The position numbers and the translations under genes were made by a program. DNA of 64,000 nt, from assembly GCA_016758965.1 (NCBI GenBank), contig JAEPRB010000064.1, positions 114,819-178,818 of the forward strand. Direction: 5' to 3'. Shown here piece by piece: positions 1 to 13,369 of the stretch. Positions within the stretch are counted from its first letter, which is position 1. Each line of letters begins with the position of its first letter. Origin of the DNA: Circinella minor (Eukaryota; Mucoromycota; Mucoromycetes; Mucorales; Lichtheimiaceae). The notes under the pieces were generated by a model. That model saw only the letters and a list, made by a program, of their open reading frames with translations. It was not told the DNA's origin and searched no databases.

Positions 1-2408
1 CATCATACGAAACATATGACTATATTCTTGAACCTCTTAACCCGATGCTACCCTATGATCATCTTATTGAATTCCGTGATACGTGCTAAGAAAAATTCCT
101 GACTTGGAAAACTCACTTGATACATTTCGCAAAATTCGGCAAGTCCGTCCATTCATCTGTCTGCTTGTGGATATAGCACTCGACCAGAATCAATCGCTGT
201 TGTTGCCAAGGATACCGAAAACTTGATTTCCTTGGTCGGGCGTATACTATAAACCCAAATTTCGTTGAACGACTGAATAATGACTGGATTTTGATTGGGA
301 GTACTTATATAGAACAAAAGCCGTTGGATATGCTGATTTTCCATTTTATAAGAATGTTACGTACTACTAATACAAGTATCCAACACGAGAAAACATAAAA
401 ACATATTAACAACCTAGATAATTTACCTTTTCTCTAAATAATTGCTGTTGTTTCTTTTAGCTATGTAGGTAAAATAATAAACACAAATGTATCTCTAAAA
501 TCACCAACGAGAGAAAATATCGCAGTCTTATTACTATTTATACAACTAAACATTAAATCAACAGTGGTATATTATTAATAAACAAATAATATAAGTTATG
601 TCTCCAAAAGCTTTTTTTATTTACTTTTTTACAAAAGCTCAAAGCAGCGTTTAGAAAATAAAAAATATTGACTTCTCGGACCTAACCATACATAATGATT
701 TTTTATTATGGTAATGTGTTTAAAATAGCAATAGGAAAGGTACAATTACAGTGTATTGTACTATTCCTTTTTTCTTTCGTTGTGTGATATACATGCGAAT
801 AAAATATACGTATAATAATGGAGCAATTTTATAAAAGTAATTGAATATGTATAATCCCGAGGGGATCTACGCACAAAAGCGTCCTTGTTTAGAGGGTAAA
901 GAATTTTCCATACTTTCATGTTTTACAATTCAATTGAAATACAAGAACATTCTCCCACAATTATTGCATTTGGGAATATCAGCCCATTGGTAAACTGAAA
1001 AAAAAAAAAACTCAAAATCATTTTTCCGCTAAACCGTACTATAGCTAACAACAAAAATGAGAAGCTCCCTTGTAATTTTAATATGGTATGTCGCTATTAC
1101 GTATTAAAACTTAACAAAATTCGAAACCTAAAACCTCTTATTACTAACTGATATATGATAAGTTATAAAATATATTTCTCGCCAAGGAGATGTTATAAAA
1201 TTGGGGCCGCAGGGAGAGTGGAAAAAATATGGCAGGGCTCAACGATGAATCGATGAGATGATGATCAATGAGAATATTCTTTCTCTACTTTTTTCTTGCT
1301 GTACAAGATATGTCGATACGTAAAACTGTTTATTTGTTTTCCTTCGACATTTTACTTTTAATTGGGGATAAAAAAAAGTCACTTTTAACTGTCGTACCAA
1401 ATACTGACTGTCATTCGCAAAAAAGAAGTAATTTTTCCACCACCTAAACTAACAAGGACTAGAAAAAAAGGATACGTAACACTATATTAAGAACAAGTGA
1501 CACCCCGTAGTCTTTTTTCAGTATGATACCACAATATGCTTGATCATGAGATAATGATTTATAGTACTGTTATATCAATTATGTAATAAAGTTGTACAGA
1601 GAAAAAAGGTTTATTCTAAAATGTGAGGTACCACTGAACTGTAATAAATGTGAATTCCTAAAAACACTACATTTAGAAAGCTTTAAAAGTGGTTTGGGGA
1701 AAATCCATAGGGTTAGGGGTTGTTGTTGTTTATCTGTTACGTACTATAATACTAACTCCATCAAATATTAAGTTATTAGATTGTTCTTCTGTTTCTATAA
1801 CTTCTATTTTTTCGATTCATGCAACAAAAAGTTATAATATTATATACGTAATGAAAATACATCCTACGTACGTACATTGATAAAGTATTGAATAACCATC
1901 CTGATTATAAACACTTTTCTACAAACCCAATCTCTTACAATGACAATAAAATAGTTTATCATTTCATTGAATGATCTACATTGATAAATACAACATTTAA
2001 TCAAGAGATCAATGAGCGTCAACAAAATTTGAATATTCTCATGCCAACTAAGTGTATGTAAATGATAAAATGGAAAAAAATAAAAATAAAAAAAATAAAA
2101 AGGATTGATGCTTGCGATTTGTTTAGTTGAATGAGAGGGTATGGTAAACGAAAAAGAAAAATGAAAATGAAAAAAATAAGTCATATATACAATAAAGGCA
2201 CTGAAACATTATAACAGTGTGTTACAAGAGTTGTTATATATAATATATAGACAAGCCATATTTCTGTAATACGTAGAAAGAAAAGAGATATCATAAAAAG
2301 GCAGAATATGAGGATGTGTTTGAGGGATTATTAGTGACTCATATGAAGATCACAGATGGGTTGCAAATGGATGGTTAAAATGGAAAAAAAAAAAGATAAA
2401 AAAGAAAA
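1..2408. other. Gene-poor AT-rich stretch
   Basis: I see no supportable gene here. The minus strand at 153-344 has a 63-codon frame of protein-like composition. After its stop the same frame stays open for about 35 more codons, so it may be a gene remnant, but I recognise no family. The rest is AT-rich with homopolymer A/T runs and several TACGTA palindromes (for example 358, 1317 and a tandem pair near 1864). The last part should include the 3' untranslated region of the minus-strand RRM gene that ends at 2409. Confidence 0.5.
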
Positions 2409-4408
2409 TTATAAATCCAATGTAGTTCCGTGATAATACTCAAAAGTATGGTTGTTAGGTCCAGGACTTTTATGAGCATCATCATCATCTTTGTTGTGTG
2501 TTGTTACGCCGGAAGCTGGAGTCCACATAGGTTGTACATTGAAATAACTTGGTTCAGGCATTTCTAGTTGTGCTTTTTGTGGTGAACCAGGAGGAAAAAT
2601 GTGATTTTTGTTACTTAAATGTCGTTGATTTTGCATTTGATCAAAGAAGGGAGATGGAGGATGAACCTTTTGAACATCTTTTTCAGGTGTTGTAGGGGAT
2701 ACAAGGTCAGTAAGTTTTTGTTGAACTTGTCGTCTTTCTGAAAGAGATTGTGTTTCTGTAGTGGGAGGATTGGAAGAAGGCGTGGATGACGAGCGGCGAG
2801 ACCATTTAACAGATACGCATTGGCATTCAAATTCAAGCTTTTGTAAGGAAAAAATGGCCATAGCGGCATTTGCGTGTGTGTCCATACTATTATATTATTC
2901 CAAGATAAACATAAATTAGGATTTTTTACGTATATCATGATAAATATGGGGGGAAGAATGGGAACGATAGAAAAAAAATATTCTTACCTAACTAAAGCAT
3001 AAGTCTTTCGATGTTTGTCTGTATGGTGGCGCAAACGGATCTGTGATACTAAACCATATTGTTGGAAAATAGAAGCGATCGATTGTTCTAAAATCAATTA
3101 TTTAATGTAAAAAACTGTTTAGTGATAAAAAGTTGATTTTCACGGCCTTTTGAAACCCAAAGAGTGGGCTGTTTACTAGGGGGAGGAAGAGGGAAGAAAG
3201 TCATATTATTTGATTAAGACTGAGTTTGTATCATATACTTACTAGTGACTCCATCAGGAAGCTTACTCACTTTCACTGTTGTAGCAGTTAAAGGAGCGTC
3301 GGTAAAAATGTTTTCATAAGTTGTGCTTTGATCGTCGCCATCATTAGATGAATCATCATCATCAACTTTGTTATGCACTTCGTTTTGAATAAAGCTTGGT
3401 AACGATTCCATATGACATTCAAGAGTACGAGATCCAAGTTCTTTGCCTTGAAGAGTTTGAATAGCAGACTCAGCAGAAGATTTGTCAGTAAATGTGGCAA
3501 CTGATGTATCTGTTGCCTTACCAGTGGTTTCATTCCAAAGAGGGCGTAAATTTCTGAATAATTTGTGTTAAAAAAATTTAGCTTTTTTTTTTTGTTATCT
3601 GATATATATGCAGAAAATTGTTAATTACAAAACGTACGCTAATTTCTCCTTGAATGGCTCAAGCAATGGCGCGGCTTCAGCGACCAAAGCTGGTCGGATA
3701 TAAATTGAAAAATGTGCTTGGCTCTTTGGAGTCTCGGGTTCCTTCCATTTAGCGATAACGTTCTTTAAAATTGATAAAAATTATTTGTTGTTAGTGAAAA
3801 GTTTATTACTACTACTGACTACGCAACTCTGTAACAAAGATATTAAGTAGAGATAACAATAAAAAAAAATCCGGTGATACATACTCTTCCAAAAAGTGAC
3901 CGACCATCCATAGCTACATATGCTTGTCCGGCGCCATGATGGTCTTTAAATTGAATATAAGCATGACGACAAGTCTCACTATCAGCAAGCTTTGTAAAAG
4001 GAAAAAAAAATTAGGTTAGCCCATTATTTTCCGAGTAAACCCAACTGGGAAGTTCCCCAGAGCTTGATTAGATGCAGCGAGCCAATCAAAATTCTCCTTA
4101 TGTATGATATGGATAAGATATATGTGATGTTATGTTATGTTCATGCTACCACATCAAGATAACATTATTCATGATTTACTTGATGTAGCTCGTATGAGAG
4201 AAAGAAAGAAAAATTGGGAAAGAATGGGATAAAAAAAAAAGTAGAATATCAAAAAAATTGTTTTGCTTACACTCCAGCATTCAGTGTCGGTATCGATTTG
4301 GATGTTGTCAACGGCAGAAAAAGTAGATAGAATAGCATGTAGCATCGATTCGTCAACGCGAGGGTCAAGATTACAAAGGTAAAGTGTCTGACAGCCTTGA
4401 TTTGACAT
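2409..4408 (-). CDS. Three-RRM RNA-binding protein
   Basis: Predicted nuclear or cytoplasmic RNA-binding protein of 418 aa in six exons: 4408-4271, 3989-3885, 3762-3638, 3553-3243, 3087-2988 and 2886-2409. All introns are GT..AG and the phases agree. The start ATG at 4408 opens directly into RRM1 (about residues 8-83, RNP2-like TLYLCNLD, RNP1-like CRHAYIQF). RRM2 lies at about 97-172 (FSIYIRPAL; SVATFTD) and RRM3 at about 214-290 (TTVKVSKLP; KTYALVSM). The C-terminal 120 residues are Ser/Pro/Gln-rich and look disordered. Three RRMs with a low-complexity tail resemble the TIA-1/Pub1/Nam8 class of mRNA stability and splicing factors, but I cannot assign an orthologue. The frame further upstream to 4480 is hydrophobic and untypical, so I rejected it as an extension. 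Confidence 0.85.
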
Positions 4409-7400
4409 TATGATTGTTGTTAATTGTGATAATAAAATATGACAAAAAGAGTTACAAAGAAACAGAAAACTTCGAAACAATCAACCGCTATTTAAATAAA
4501 ATAAAAAAAACTGTGTCACGATTTAATGATTTAGAATTCTTTCTCTTTTTCCGTGCGAGTCGCTTACATCCCCCCCCCCAATTTTTTTTAAGGTGAGACC
4601 TTCTCCCCCAAAACGTTTTTCATGACTTAACCAACCGGACTCTCTTTAAAGTACAAACTCTCTCTCTATTAATTTCTTTTTCTTTTTCTCATCCTGCTTT
4701 TATTGGGATATTAATATTATGTACAACAACCATCTGAATACTTAATGGCTTAAAAAAACAAACTTATTTTGGTCCTCATCCGCATTTAGGAATTTGACGT
4801 ATGTACTCTCTTTACCACGATAACTACCTTCCTAATAGAAAGTTTTTCTCATTATAAAAAAAGCATGTATAACGATTCATTTTCGCTCACCCAATTGAAG
4901 AAAAAACATATACTTTTTCTATTACATGGATATTAAGATCTCATGATATTTTATTTCGCTTCCAATTGCTAATCTTTACTTTCTTTTTACACATTCAATG
5001 TAACCCTTTCTTTTCCTGGATTTGCATCTTCACTTCAAAAGTAATTGACAGCCGATCAGTTTAATTATAGATTTCCTATTACGTCAATGCACCCTCTCCT
5101 TAATCCCCAGCTATCGGTGGATCGGTACTGTCTCTAACAGGTTATGTATGATAACTTAGAAACAAAACAGCGACAGCCTCCGCTCACTTTCTTTCTCTCT
5201 TTGTATTTGGTCCTTTTTGCCCAAATTATCCAGAAAAAGGCCTTTCTTCACCATACATTTGGTGTATTAAACTTTCTCTGTCTGGAATGTCTTTTTTTTT
5301 CGGAGCTTATTTATTATTGTTTTTTTCTGGTGCATCAAATGTTATTGTACTAAACTATATAAATCATTTTTACTCTTGCTTACCAGCACACACAAAATTA
5401 ATAAAAATTTTCCCTCACTAGGTTTCTCGTCTCTATTCGAAAATTGGTAACGCCAAGATGTTACTCTTTCTCCTGTATGTAACTTTAATAAGCTTTGTGT
5501 TGATTTATTTATTTTTTGTTATTTTCAAAGATTCACATAAAAAAGGATTAGTTCTTTAGAAACTTCTTCTTTACTCTACCATTAAAGGTAAATTACTTAA
5601 CAATTGGTTCTTCAATATAATATATACATCTTGCCAAGATGTAGCACCTTTGTTTGTTGATTTATGGATTACAAAAGAAGCGATGTTAAAAATAGTACTA
5701 TACGTAGTAAGGTGGTAACCGCCCTCTTCAAATGCCAGATTTGTATAATTCAAAATACAAAAGCAACCTCAATTCCGATATATATATGAGAGAGAGGAGC
5801 ACCGAGTAACTTATCAGTTTTTTTTGACGTATTCGGGGTCTGGGTCCTATTTCCCGCTGCTCTTCCCCCCCCCTCCACGCCTCCACGTGTATGAAAAGTA
5901 TTATCTTATTTTTCCAAAAAAAAAAAAAAAAAAAAAAAAGATGAAAAAAAAGGGATGTCCTTTTTCTTTATTACTATTTGCATAAACTTCAATATCATCG
6001 ATGATATGACATCACTAGAGGTTTTTTTTACTGTCTTGTTTTATGAATGATATACTACATAATAATAATGTACATTGATTAGTTTCGACAAAAGGAAACT
6101 AGGATAGGTCACTTGAGAATATGATTATCAGAATTACACAACCTGTTTTTTTAACCGTCACTTTAACTAATTCGTAACAGATCTTTTTAACATACGAAAA
6201 ATTATAATAAGATCACTATATGCTTTTCGATTAGCATCTCCCCAAGTATCCGTATATATAGTACATTGATCTTCTGGTTTAGTTGTTATTATAACAGTCA
6301 AGATATCATTTTAGGATGGAATTCGATTTGTCAAACAAATATATGCAAAACAAGAACTATTGAGTCCAAAGCTATAGCGGTAACACAGTTCTGGATCTTT
6401 TCAAGTAACTCAAGTTATACCATACTCTAAGCTGATTGATTAGACTATTTAGTAAAATATCATGATGATTGGATCATGCAGTTTGCATGAGAAAAGCTGA
6501 GTCCATGAAAGATTGATATGAAGTCACATCAATACCGAAGATATTTGAAGTTATTTATCATTCCTTTTTTGTTCTTTCCCCTTTCTCACTTTCACACGTA
6601 CTCATTGTTGCTCGTATACTTTAAATAGTTTTACACATGGGGTGACAATTGTGAGACACTGGACTTAGCAGAATCTTTCTTTTTTCTTATACAAGATAAT
6701 GTATACGTAAAAATTTTTGGAGAAAAAGGGGTAATGAAGGAATTCAATCTATCAAGAAAAAAAGACTGGATACAATTAACATATATTCCCTATTTAAACG
6801 CGTGATAAATAAGCAAAGGTGCCTCGTAAATAAACTCGTACAGACAAGTTACGCACATTCATACACCATATATGATATGGATTCCAGATACACCAATAAG
6901 GAACGACATTTTGATATTTACAAACAAAAACACTTTCAATACACCACGTGCATTGAACAAAATAGTAATTATATTTCAATATCAGTTGTCTTCATATTTA
7001 ATAGTTATGTTAAGTACGTAAGGCTTCGTGGATATTATATGTGTATGTCATGAAGGTTAGTATTTTATTGTATTATTTTATGATTTGCTTTATGACAGGA
7101 ATTCACTCTATTCATTAGCTACATTCAGTCACGACTATTTTCTGCTGTTTGTCATATAGTGCTAAGTAGAATCAAATACATATTACTCTGAAATAACATT
7201 CAGACAGATAGTGTAGCTATTCCTATTATAACTAGTTAATTCTCTTTTATAATTATAATGTAATAATGCGTTCATTTTTTCTACACTCTTTAGGCAACAG
7301 CTAGTGTGGTTCGTTTTATTTTCTTTTTATTTTCTTTTTCATCACCATACTCTGTTTCTACAATGTTTTTTTCACTACAAGTATAGCTCCCCCTATTAGG

Positions 7401-10400
7401 GATTTTCAGTTAATATTATACCCTTATCTTTTTTGTATATATTCGCAAATACTGTTCTGCTCACAATGTACAACAAGGATATAATCACATTCACGCAAGC
7501 GCCGACCATCCTAGTCTTCCACTTTAATAAACATAAAGTTTAATTTAATTAGAGTGTAATAGAGGAAGATTAGTATTCTGATACACAACAAAAAACTACA
7601 TATTCTTTCTTCTATTGTCTTATATTTATTTAGTATCAAGTATTTCATATCAATACATTCCAAGATTAAATTGATATTTGAAGGCGATAGTGTGTTCAAT
7701 TTGATTGCCATGAAAGCAATTGAAGAGGATGTTACAAAACTATATGTATGCTTCTATAAAAGAAAAACAATTTGTACATCACAATGTCTCAAAGTTTCAG
7801 CCGGTGCCAAGAAAAGGAACGGATAATTTTTATATATGCTCATGAATACACTATCTTTTATAAGCATATGTCATGATCTTGGGGATGCGAAGGTATTTGA
7901 ATAATTGCCTTCGATATTACTATTGTTATTGCATGGTTTCATATGCCAATATAGTAGTATATCGTGAATGACTTTCAGAATTTTTTTGAGTGGGCTTTTT
8001 TTTCATTAAGATTTTTATATTTTAGAAACGCGTCGTTGGTCTGTATTAGCTTTTTTTGTACTATATCTTATTTTAGTAGTGTATTGGTTGAAATATATTG
8101 AAGCTTGATCAAGGTACGACAAAGTAGCTAGGAATTAAACTGGCAAGTCAAATGATAATAGTATAATGAAATAAACACAGCAACGAACTAAAACTATCTG
8201 TCAATCCAAAGAATACCAAAACTTGAGGGGGGAGGTTAAGCTTTTGTTGAAACAATATATAAATACTTAGGCTTTATATGAAACAATATTCTGCTTCATC
8301 AATTTTAGTATCTTTTTTTTTTGAGACCCTTTAGGCATTCAATTAAAAGTATCCAAGCAATAAGCTCATTGCATAAGATGGTTGCTCCCCTGAGACAAAA
8401 AATAAAATTAAGATCAATACCTAAGAGGAATAGCGTAGCTACATTGCGTATCGCGATCATTCGAAGAATTAATTGATAATTTTGAGCTTATGTAAATATG
8501 ATAGGTTGTTATCTTCAAGCTGAAACTGTCTTAATAAACATGATTTATAGTTCTTTTTCATTCTGCCAAGATTTGTAAATGAAGCTGGTCCTTTTTGCAG
8601 TTTAGAAAAATAATTTTTCGCTACTAAAATTTTCCTCCCCAATGTACATTGTTTGTTGTCCACAGTCTTTTAAAAAGGATTTCTTGGTTGCTGTGGGTTG
8701 TTATTTAAAACAATTAATAAAAGCTGATTTGGAATTCTCATAGATAAGGCTAGTTGCACTTGTTATTAATTTGTATAGATCCATGGTGACGTTATGGAAT
8801 GAAGGTTCTGATATAAAGAACTATGTTAAGTTTTAATTAGTTGTTTATATTTGCCGAGCGTTCCATAGTAAAACGTTGGTATTACGGACTCCGGCCGAAT
8901 ATACCATCGGTGTGGATCAACACAAAATATACCCTACTAAATGGAGATAAATAACGTTTGTTTGTTTTTTCACCTTTTTCATACTCTTTCACAAAAAAAT
9001 GGTACACTTCCTTTTTACTATTGAAGACATGCTTACTAAAATAGATTAAAGTTATTCAATCAATTTTTCAGTGTTTCTGGAGTACTGTAACCAAACCTAA
9101 TTAATCAAATAAGCTAGCTTTTGCTAGTTATAATTTCTAGAAATAAAAGAAACAAGGACTATGTTGAGTACGTTTCTTTACATAATAAATATCTATTGTT
9201 CTTACTTTGATACTGTATCTCCAAAGCAATAATGAGCGTGTTGTAATAAAGTTATTATGTTCGCAGTTTTACTTTGATAAATTCAGCAAGGTATAAATAT
9301 GTAATTAGACTTAGATTGAACGTAATAAAAGAGTGGTCTTAAAACTAAGGCAAAGGCTTATTACAGACTTTTGCTGAAGCGGTATATATTTAATTAATAA
9401 GAACTACGTATACATACAGCTATTTATCGATCAGTAATGGGACAAGAGTAATCGGATACCAATTTAGCAAACTACCCAATATTTTCACGGCTAATCATGT
9501 TTATTCTTTGGGACAATGATCAGCTTAACAAAATATCTGTTTAACAGTTAACAATTCAGAGAGTGGGTACGCCTATTAAATACTAATTATAATATTCCAG
9601 GTATCTAACAATCTTAAACCATGTAATTATCGAAAAGAGCTCGCTCATAGTATTACAGTTGAATCCAGTTAATTTTACATCCGTTAACTTCCACACCCTA
9701 CCAGTTTCACAGAAGACCAGCGAATGCGAAAACTGACATTATAAAATTCTCATTCTTGTTTATTTTATTATTAAAACCCTCAACTGGAACCGAAAAAATA
9801 TATGTGTTTATGAGAGTATACTTTACACTAGTAATTTGTTATATTTAGTGGTTCATGAAAAAAATAGTACGTAACCATTAAGACAGGGAAAATCATAATC
9901 GCATTGGGATAAGAATTATCCAGCAAAAAAAAGAGTAGCTTATGGGTTTCTGTAGAGAGAGCAACATATTTTAACACTTTTTCATGTAGAACATACGACT
10001 CAGAAGAATTATCTAGCAGTTTGTGTATTCGCAGATTCTTCTTATTGATGGAGTCGACAGTGTTTAATCCATACATGTTTCCTTAATTGACTTTTCCAAT
10101 CACTCGATATTTTAAATCATACGTAGAATACCTATTAAAAAGTATTTATAGTTGCTTTTTATTATTCCCTATATTATTGAATATACAGTTTCTCAGTATT
10201 CACTGTTCGAAAAGTTAAAGATTCTTTTGTTTACTATGGTATCTTGATAGTATTGGTCTGCTCGTCGAAAAACAAATTTGTCCTAGTACTCGATAATTTT
10301 AATACCCTTTTGTTTTCACGTTGAAATCAACTGTAATTTCGTTACAAAAGTACGACAAGATTTATAGGCATTAACGTGTAGATAATGTAGGATTAACAGA

Positions 10401-11108
10401 TAGTTGAACTACGTACGTAATCAGTTTCGAGAGCTCACCTAAAATACTTTGCAATTGGGCAGACGTTGATTATATTCAGCCTTATATTTAGTATAAAACA
10501 ACAAGTTTCACCCTAATAATGCTACAAAGAAAAATAATTTATTCTCAATATATTCGATAGGATTGAATATTGTATAATACAATAGTAAGCTTGAACAAAC
10601 GAATTAGATTTCTATTTATCAAGCACTAGATCATGTGAAGCATAATAGATAATCAAATAATATTTCTGTATGTATATAATAAAATAGGGTTTGTAATGAG
10701 CGAAGGTTTATTGGATTTTCAGGGTACCGAACTTTAATATTATTGTTATATTCCGCTTGCATAACATGCATTTTCACAAAATAACTTTCACTTCCATTTA
10801 AAACAGCAAACTCTTCATTTGTAAACTCTATGTCATTCCTAGTCACCGTACAAAAACGCTGGTGCAGACGATTCTAATATGAGTGATAGATATTGGTAGA
10901 TAAGATCTTTATAGGACGGAGGAGATCCCGATGATGCTGACAGACTTGTACCCAGTCGAGTTGGGATTTCATTGGTCAAGCTCCTCCATAATCAATCCAA
11001 TTTTTTTTAAAATTGCATACAAATTGAAACAATATAACGTGAATACTTTATCCCTTCTTCCTTTTTTCTCCATATTTATTTATTTATTTTTACTTTTTAT
11101 TAACGAAA
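4409..11108. other. 6.7 kb AT-rich region without a supportable gene
   Basis: No long or motif-bearing reading frame is visible. It holds a C10 run near 4570, an A23 run near 5917 and many TACGTA sites. A few minus-strand frames have protein-like composition and could be remnants or unassembled exons: 5571-5753, 8469-8663, 9828-10076 and 10631-10846. None shows a motif I recognise. The last 200 bases should contain the promoter and 5' untranslated region of the kynureninase gene. Confidence 0.5.
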
Positions 11109-12976
11109 ATGTCTTCAAGCTGGGTAATTGAACATTTTAATGATCTTTCCACCACTGTCGGTAAAGCCCCTCATTCTTTGGAATTGGCAGAACATTTTGA
11201 CAAAGAAGATTCTTTAGCAAAATACCGAAATGAGTTTGCCATTCCTATTCGACGCAATGTATCGGGTGACAGTCCACATAATGGTATAATATTAAAAAAA
11301 CAAAGTTGGGGGGTAACAATTGACTAGAAACTGGGGGAAGGAAGGGGAAGCAGGATTGATAATTATTATTCTAACATAACCTTATCAACAACAAATATTA
11401 TAAGCTTCTGACTTGGATAAACCTAGTGTTTATTTATGCGGTAATTCACTTGGATTAATGCCAAAACGTTCCCGAGAACTTGTTATGCAAGAATTGGACG
11501 TATGGGCTGCACGGTAAAATTATGTTCTGTTGAACATCACATTACGACTTTCAACTAAATCTCGGGTTGAAAAGAAATATTTCAAATTAATTTCGGTATG
11601 TACCTCTTCTTTTTTTTTCATTAGGGGTGTTGAAGGACATTGGGATCATCCACATAATCGTCCCTGGGCTCCTTGTGATGAAAATGTCAAAGATGGTCTT
11701 GCACATCTTGTTGGTGCTAAACCTAGTGAGGTTACTGCTATGAATACATTAACTGCAAATCTCCATGCCATGATGGCAGCTTTCTATCGCCCTACTGCTG
11801 AACGCTATAAAATTGTTATTGAGGCCAAGGCTTTTCCATCTGATCATGTAAATAATTTATTATTGTTGATATTTTATAATACCGTGAGAAAAAAAACAGA
11901 GTTTTATGGAACATTTAGAACTCATAGCTTTGTCCAACCTACATTCGTTATTTACTTATTTTTACCACGGTCATCTAAATCTAGTATGCTGTAACATCTC
12001 AAATCCATTTACATGGTTACGATCCAGCCACTGCCTTGGTAGCCATTACTCCGAGAGAAGGTGAAGCTACTTTACGTACGGAAGATATTATTGATACTAT
12101 CCGTAAAGATGATTCTATTGCATTGGTATTATTAAGTGGTATCCAATATTATACTGGTCAATTCTTTGATATTGAAAAGATCACCAAAGCGGGCCATGAA
12201 CAGGTAGCACACCGCATATATCATTAGCAAAAAAAAAACGAAATTCACCAAAAATAGTTAAAAGCGAAAAGAAATGACAAAAAAAATATTGATGCATATT
12301 ACATTTTGATTTTTTTTAGGGATGTATTGTTGGCTGGGATTTGGCTCATGCTGTTGGTAATGTACCATTAAAATTACATGACTGGCAAGTCGATTTTGCT
12401 TGTTGGTGTACATACAAATACGTCAACTCAGGTCCTGGTAATATTGGCGGTTTATTTGTTCATGAAGGTCATTTCCAAGATAATGATCGTCCTCGTTTAG
12501 CCGGTTGGTGGGGTAATGACAAGAAAAGTCGATTCGAGATGGCACCTGTTTTTAGACCAAGTGAAGGTGCAGCTGGATACCAAATGAGCAACCCAAGTGT
12601 TATCAATATCGCTTCTTTGCTGGGTTCATTGGAATTATTCCAAGAAGCTACCATACCTAAACTTCGTGAAAAATCAGTTAATTTAACCGGTTATCTTGAA
12701 TACCTTTTAATCACCAAGTTGGAAAAGCATATTCAAGCAGGTCGTTTCAAAATTTTGACCCCAAGTAATCCAAAGGAACGTGGATGCCAACTTTCATTGG
12801 ATTTCCCTGAGCAAATGATTACGATTTTTGACGCATTGCATGCACGAGGTGTTGTTTGTGATGAACGTAAACCAACAGTAATTCGTATTGCTCCTACCCC
12901 GCTTTATAACACATATACGGATGTTTACTATTGTGTTTCATACTTGGATGAAATTCTTAATGAAATTTTTGCTTAA
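11109..12976 (+). CDS. BNA5: Kynureninase (L-kynurenine hydrolase)
   Basis: PLP enzyme of the kynurenine branch of tryptophan breakdown and de novo NAD synthesis. It cleaves kynurenine or 3-hydroxykynurenine to anthranilate or 3-hydroxyanthranilate plus alanine, in the cytosol. The predicted protein is 460 aa from five exons (11109-11283, 11405-11513, 11625-11847, 11985-12203, 12320-12976), close to the usual length. Visible family signatures are [23 protein letters not shown], the cofactor-ring Asp in [11 protein letters not shown] (about residue 249) and the Schiff-base lysine in [12 protein letters not shown] (about Lys275). The C-terminal [12 protein letters not shown] block is also present. 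The gene is complete and ends 394 bases from the convergent gene at 13370. Confidence 0.95.
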
Positions 12977-13369
12977 ACTGAAATATACACATGTGTATAC
13001 GTAGTAGTTTTTAACATTTTTTTTGTAACAGTAGAAATAAATTCACATTGTATTATTTATTCGTTTATTTTTGTACAAGTTTTTAAATTTTGGTTATAAC
13101 TTTTATCATAGGTACATTCAAAAAATGAAAAAATAAAACCTGATCAATAAAAACTTTTTCTTGTTGAATGTAAAATACAACTTGCTGAATATCACTAGTC
13201 ATTAAGTAAAAAGAAAATCTTTTGTTGTATATAACTTTTATTTATTATAAATTATTATGATTATATTATTAGAACAATAAGAAGAAAAAGAAGAAAAAAG
13301 TACGACATGGATTATATAAGATTTATATATATAAATATAATTTACACTGTTATTGTATAATGGGAAAGA

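Noticed and set aside
5915..5940. A-run as the poly-A tail of a retrocopy
   Set aside because: No coding or structured sequence lies upstream of it, and A/T homopolymers are common throughout the window.
6794..7053. Overlapping frames on both strands
   Set aside because: Composition follows the AT-rich DNA, no motif is visible, and both strands are equally open.
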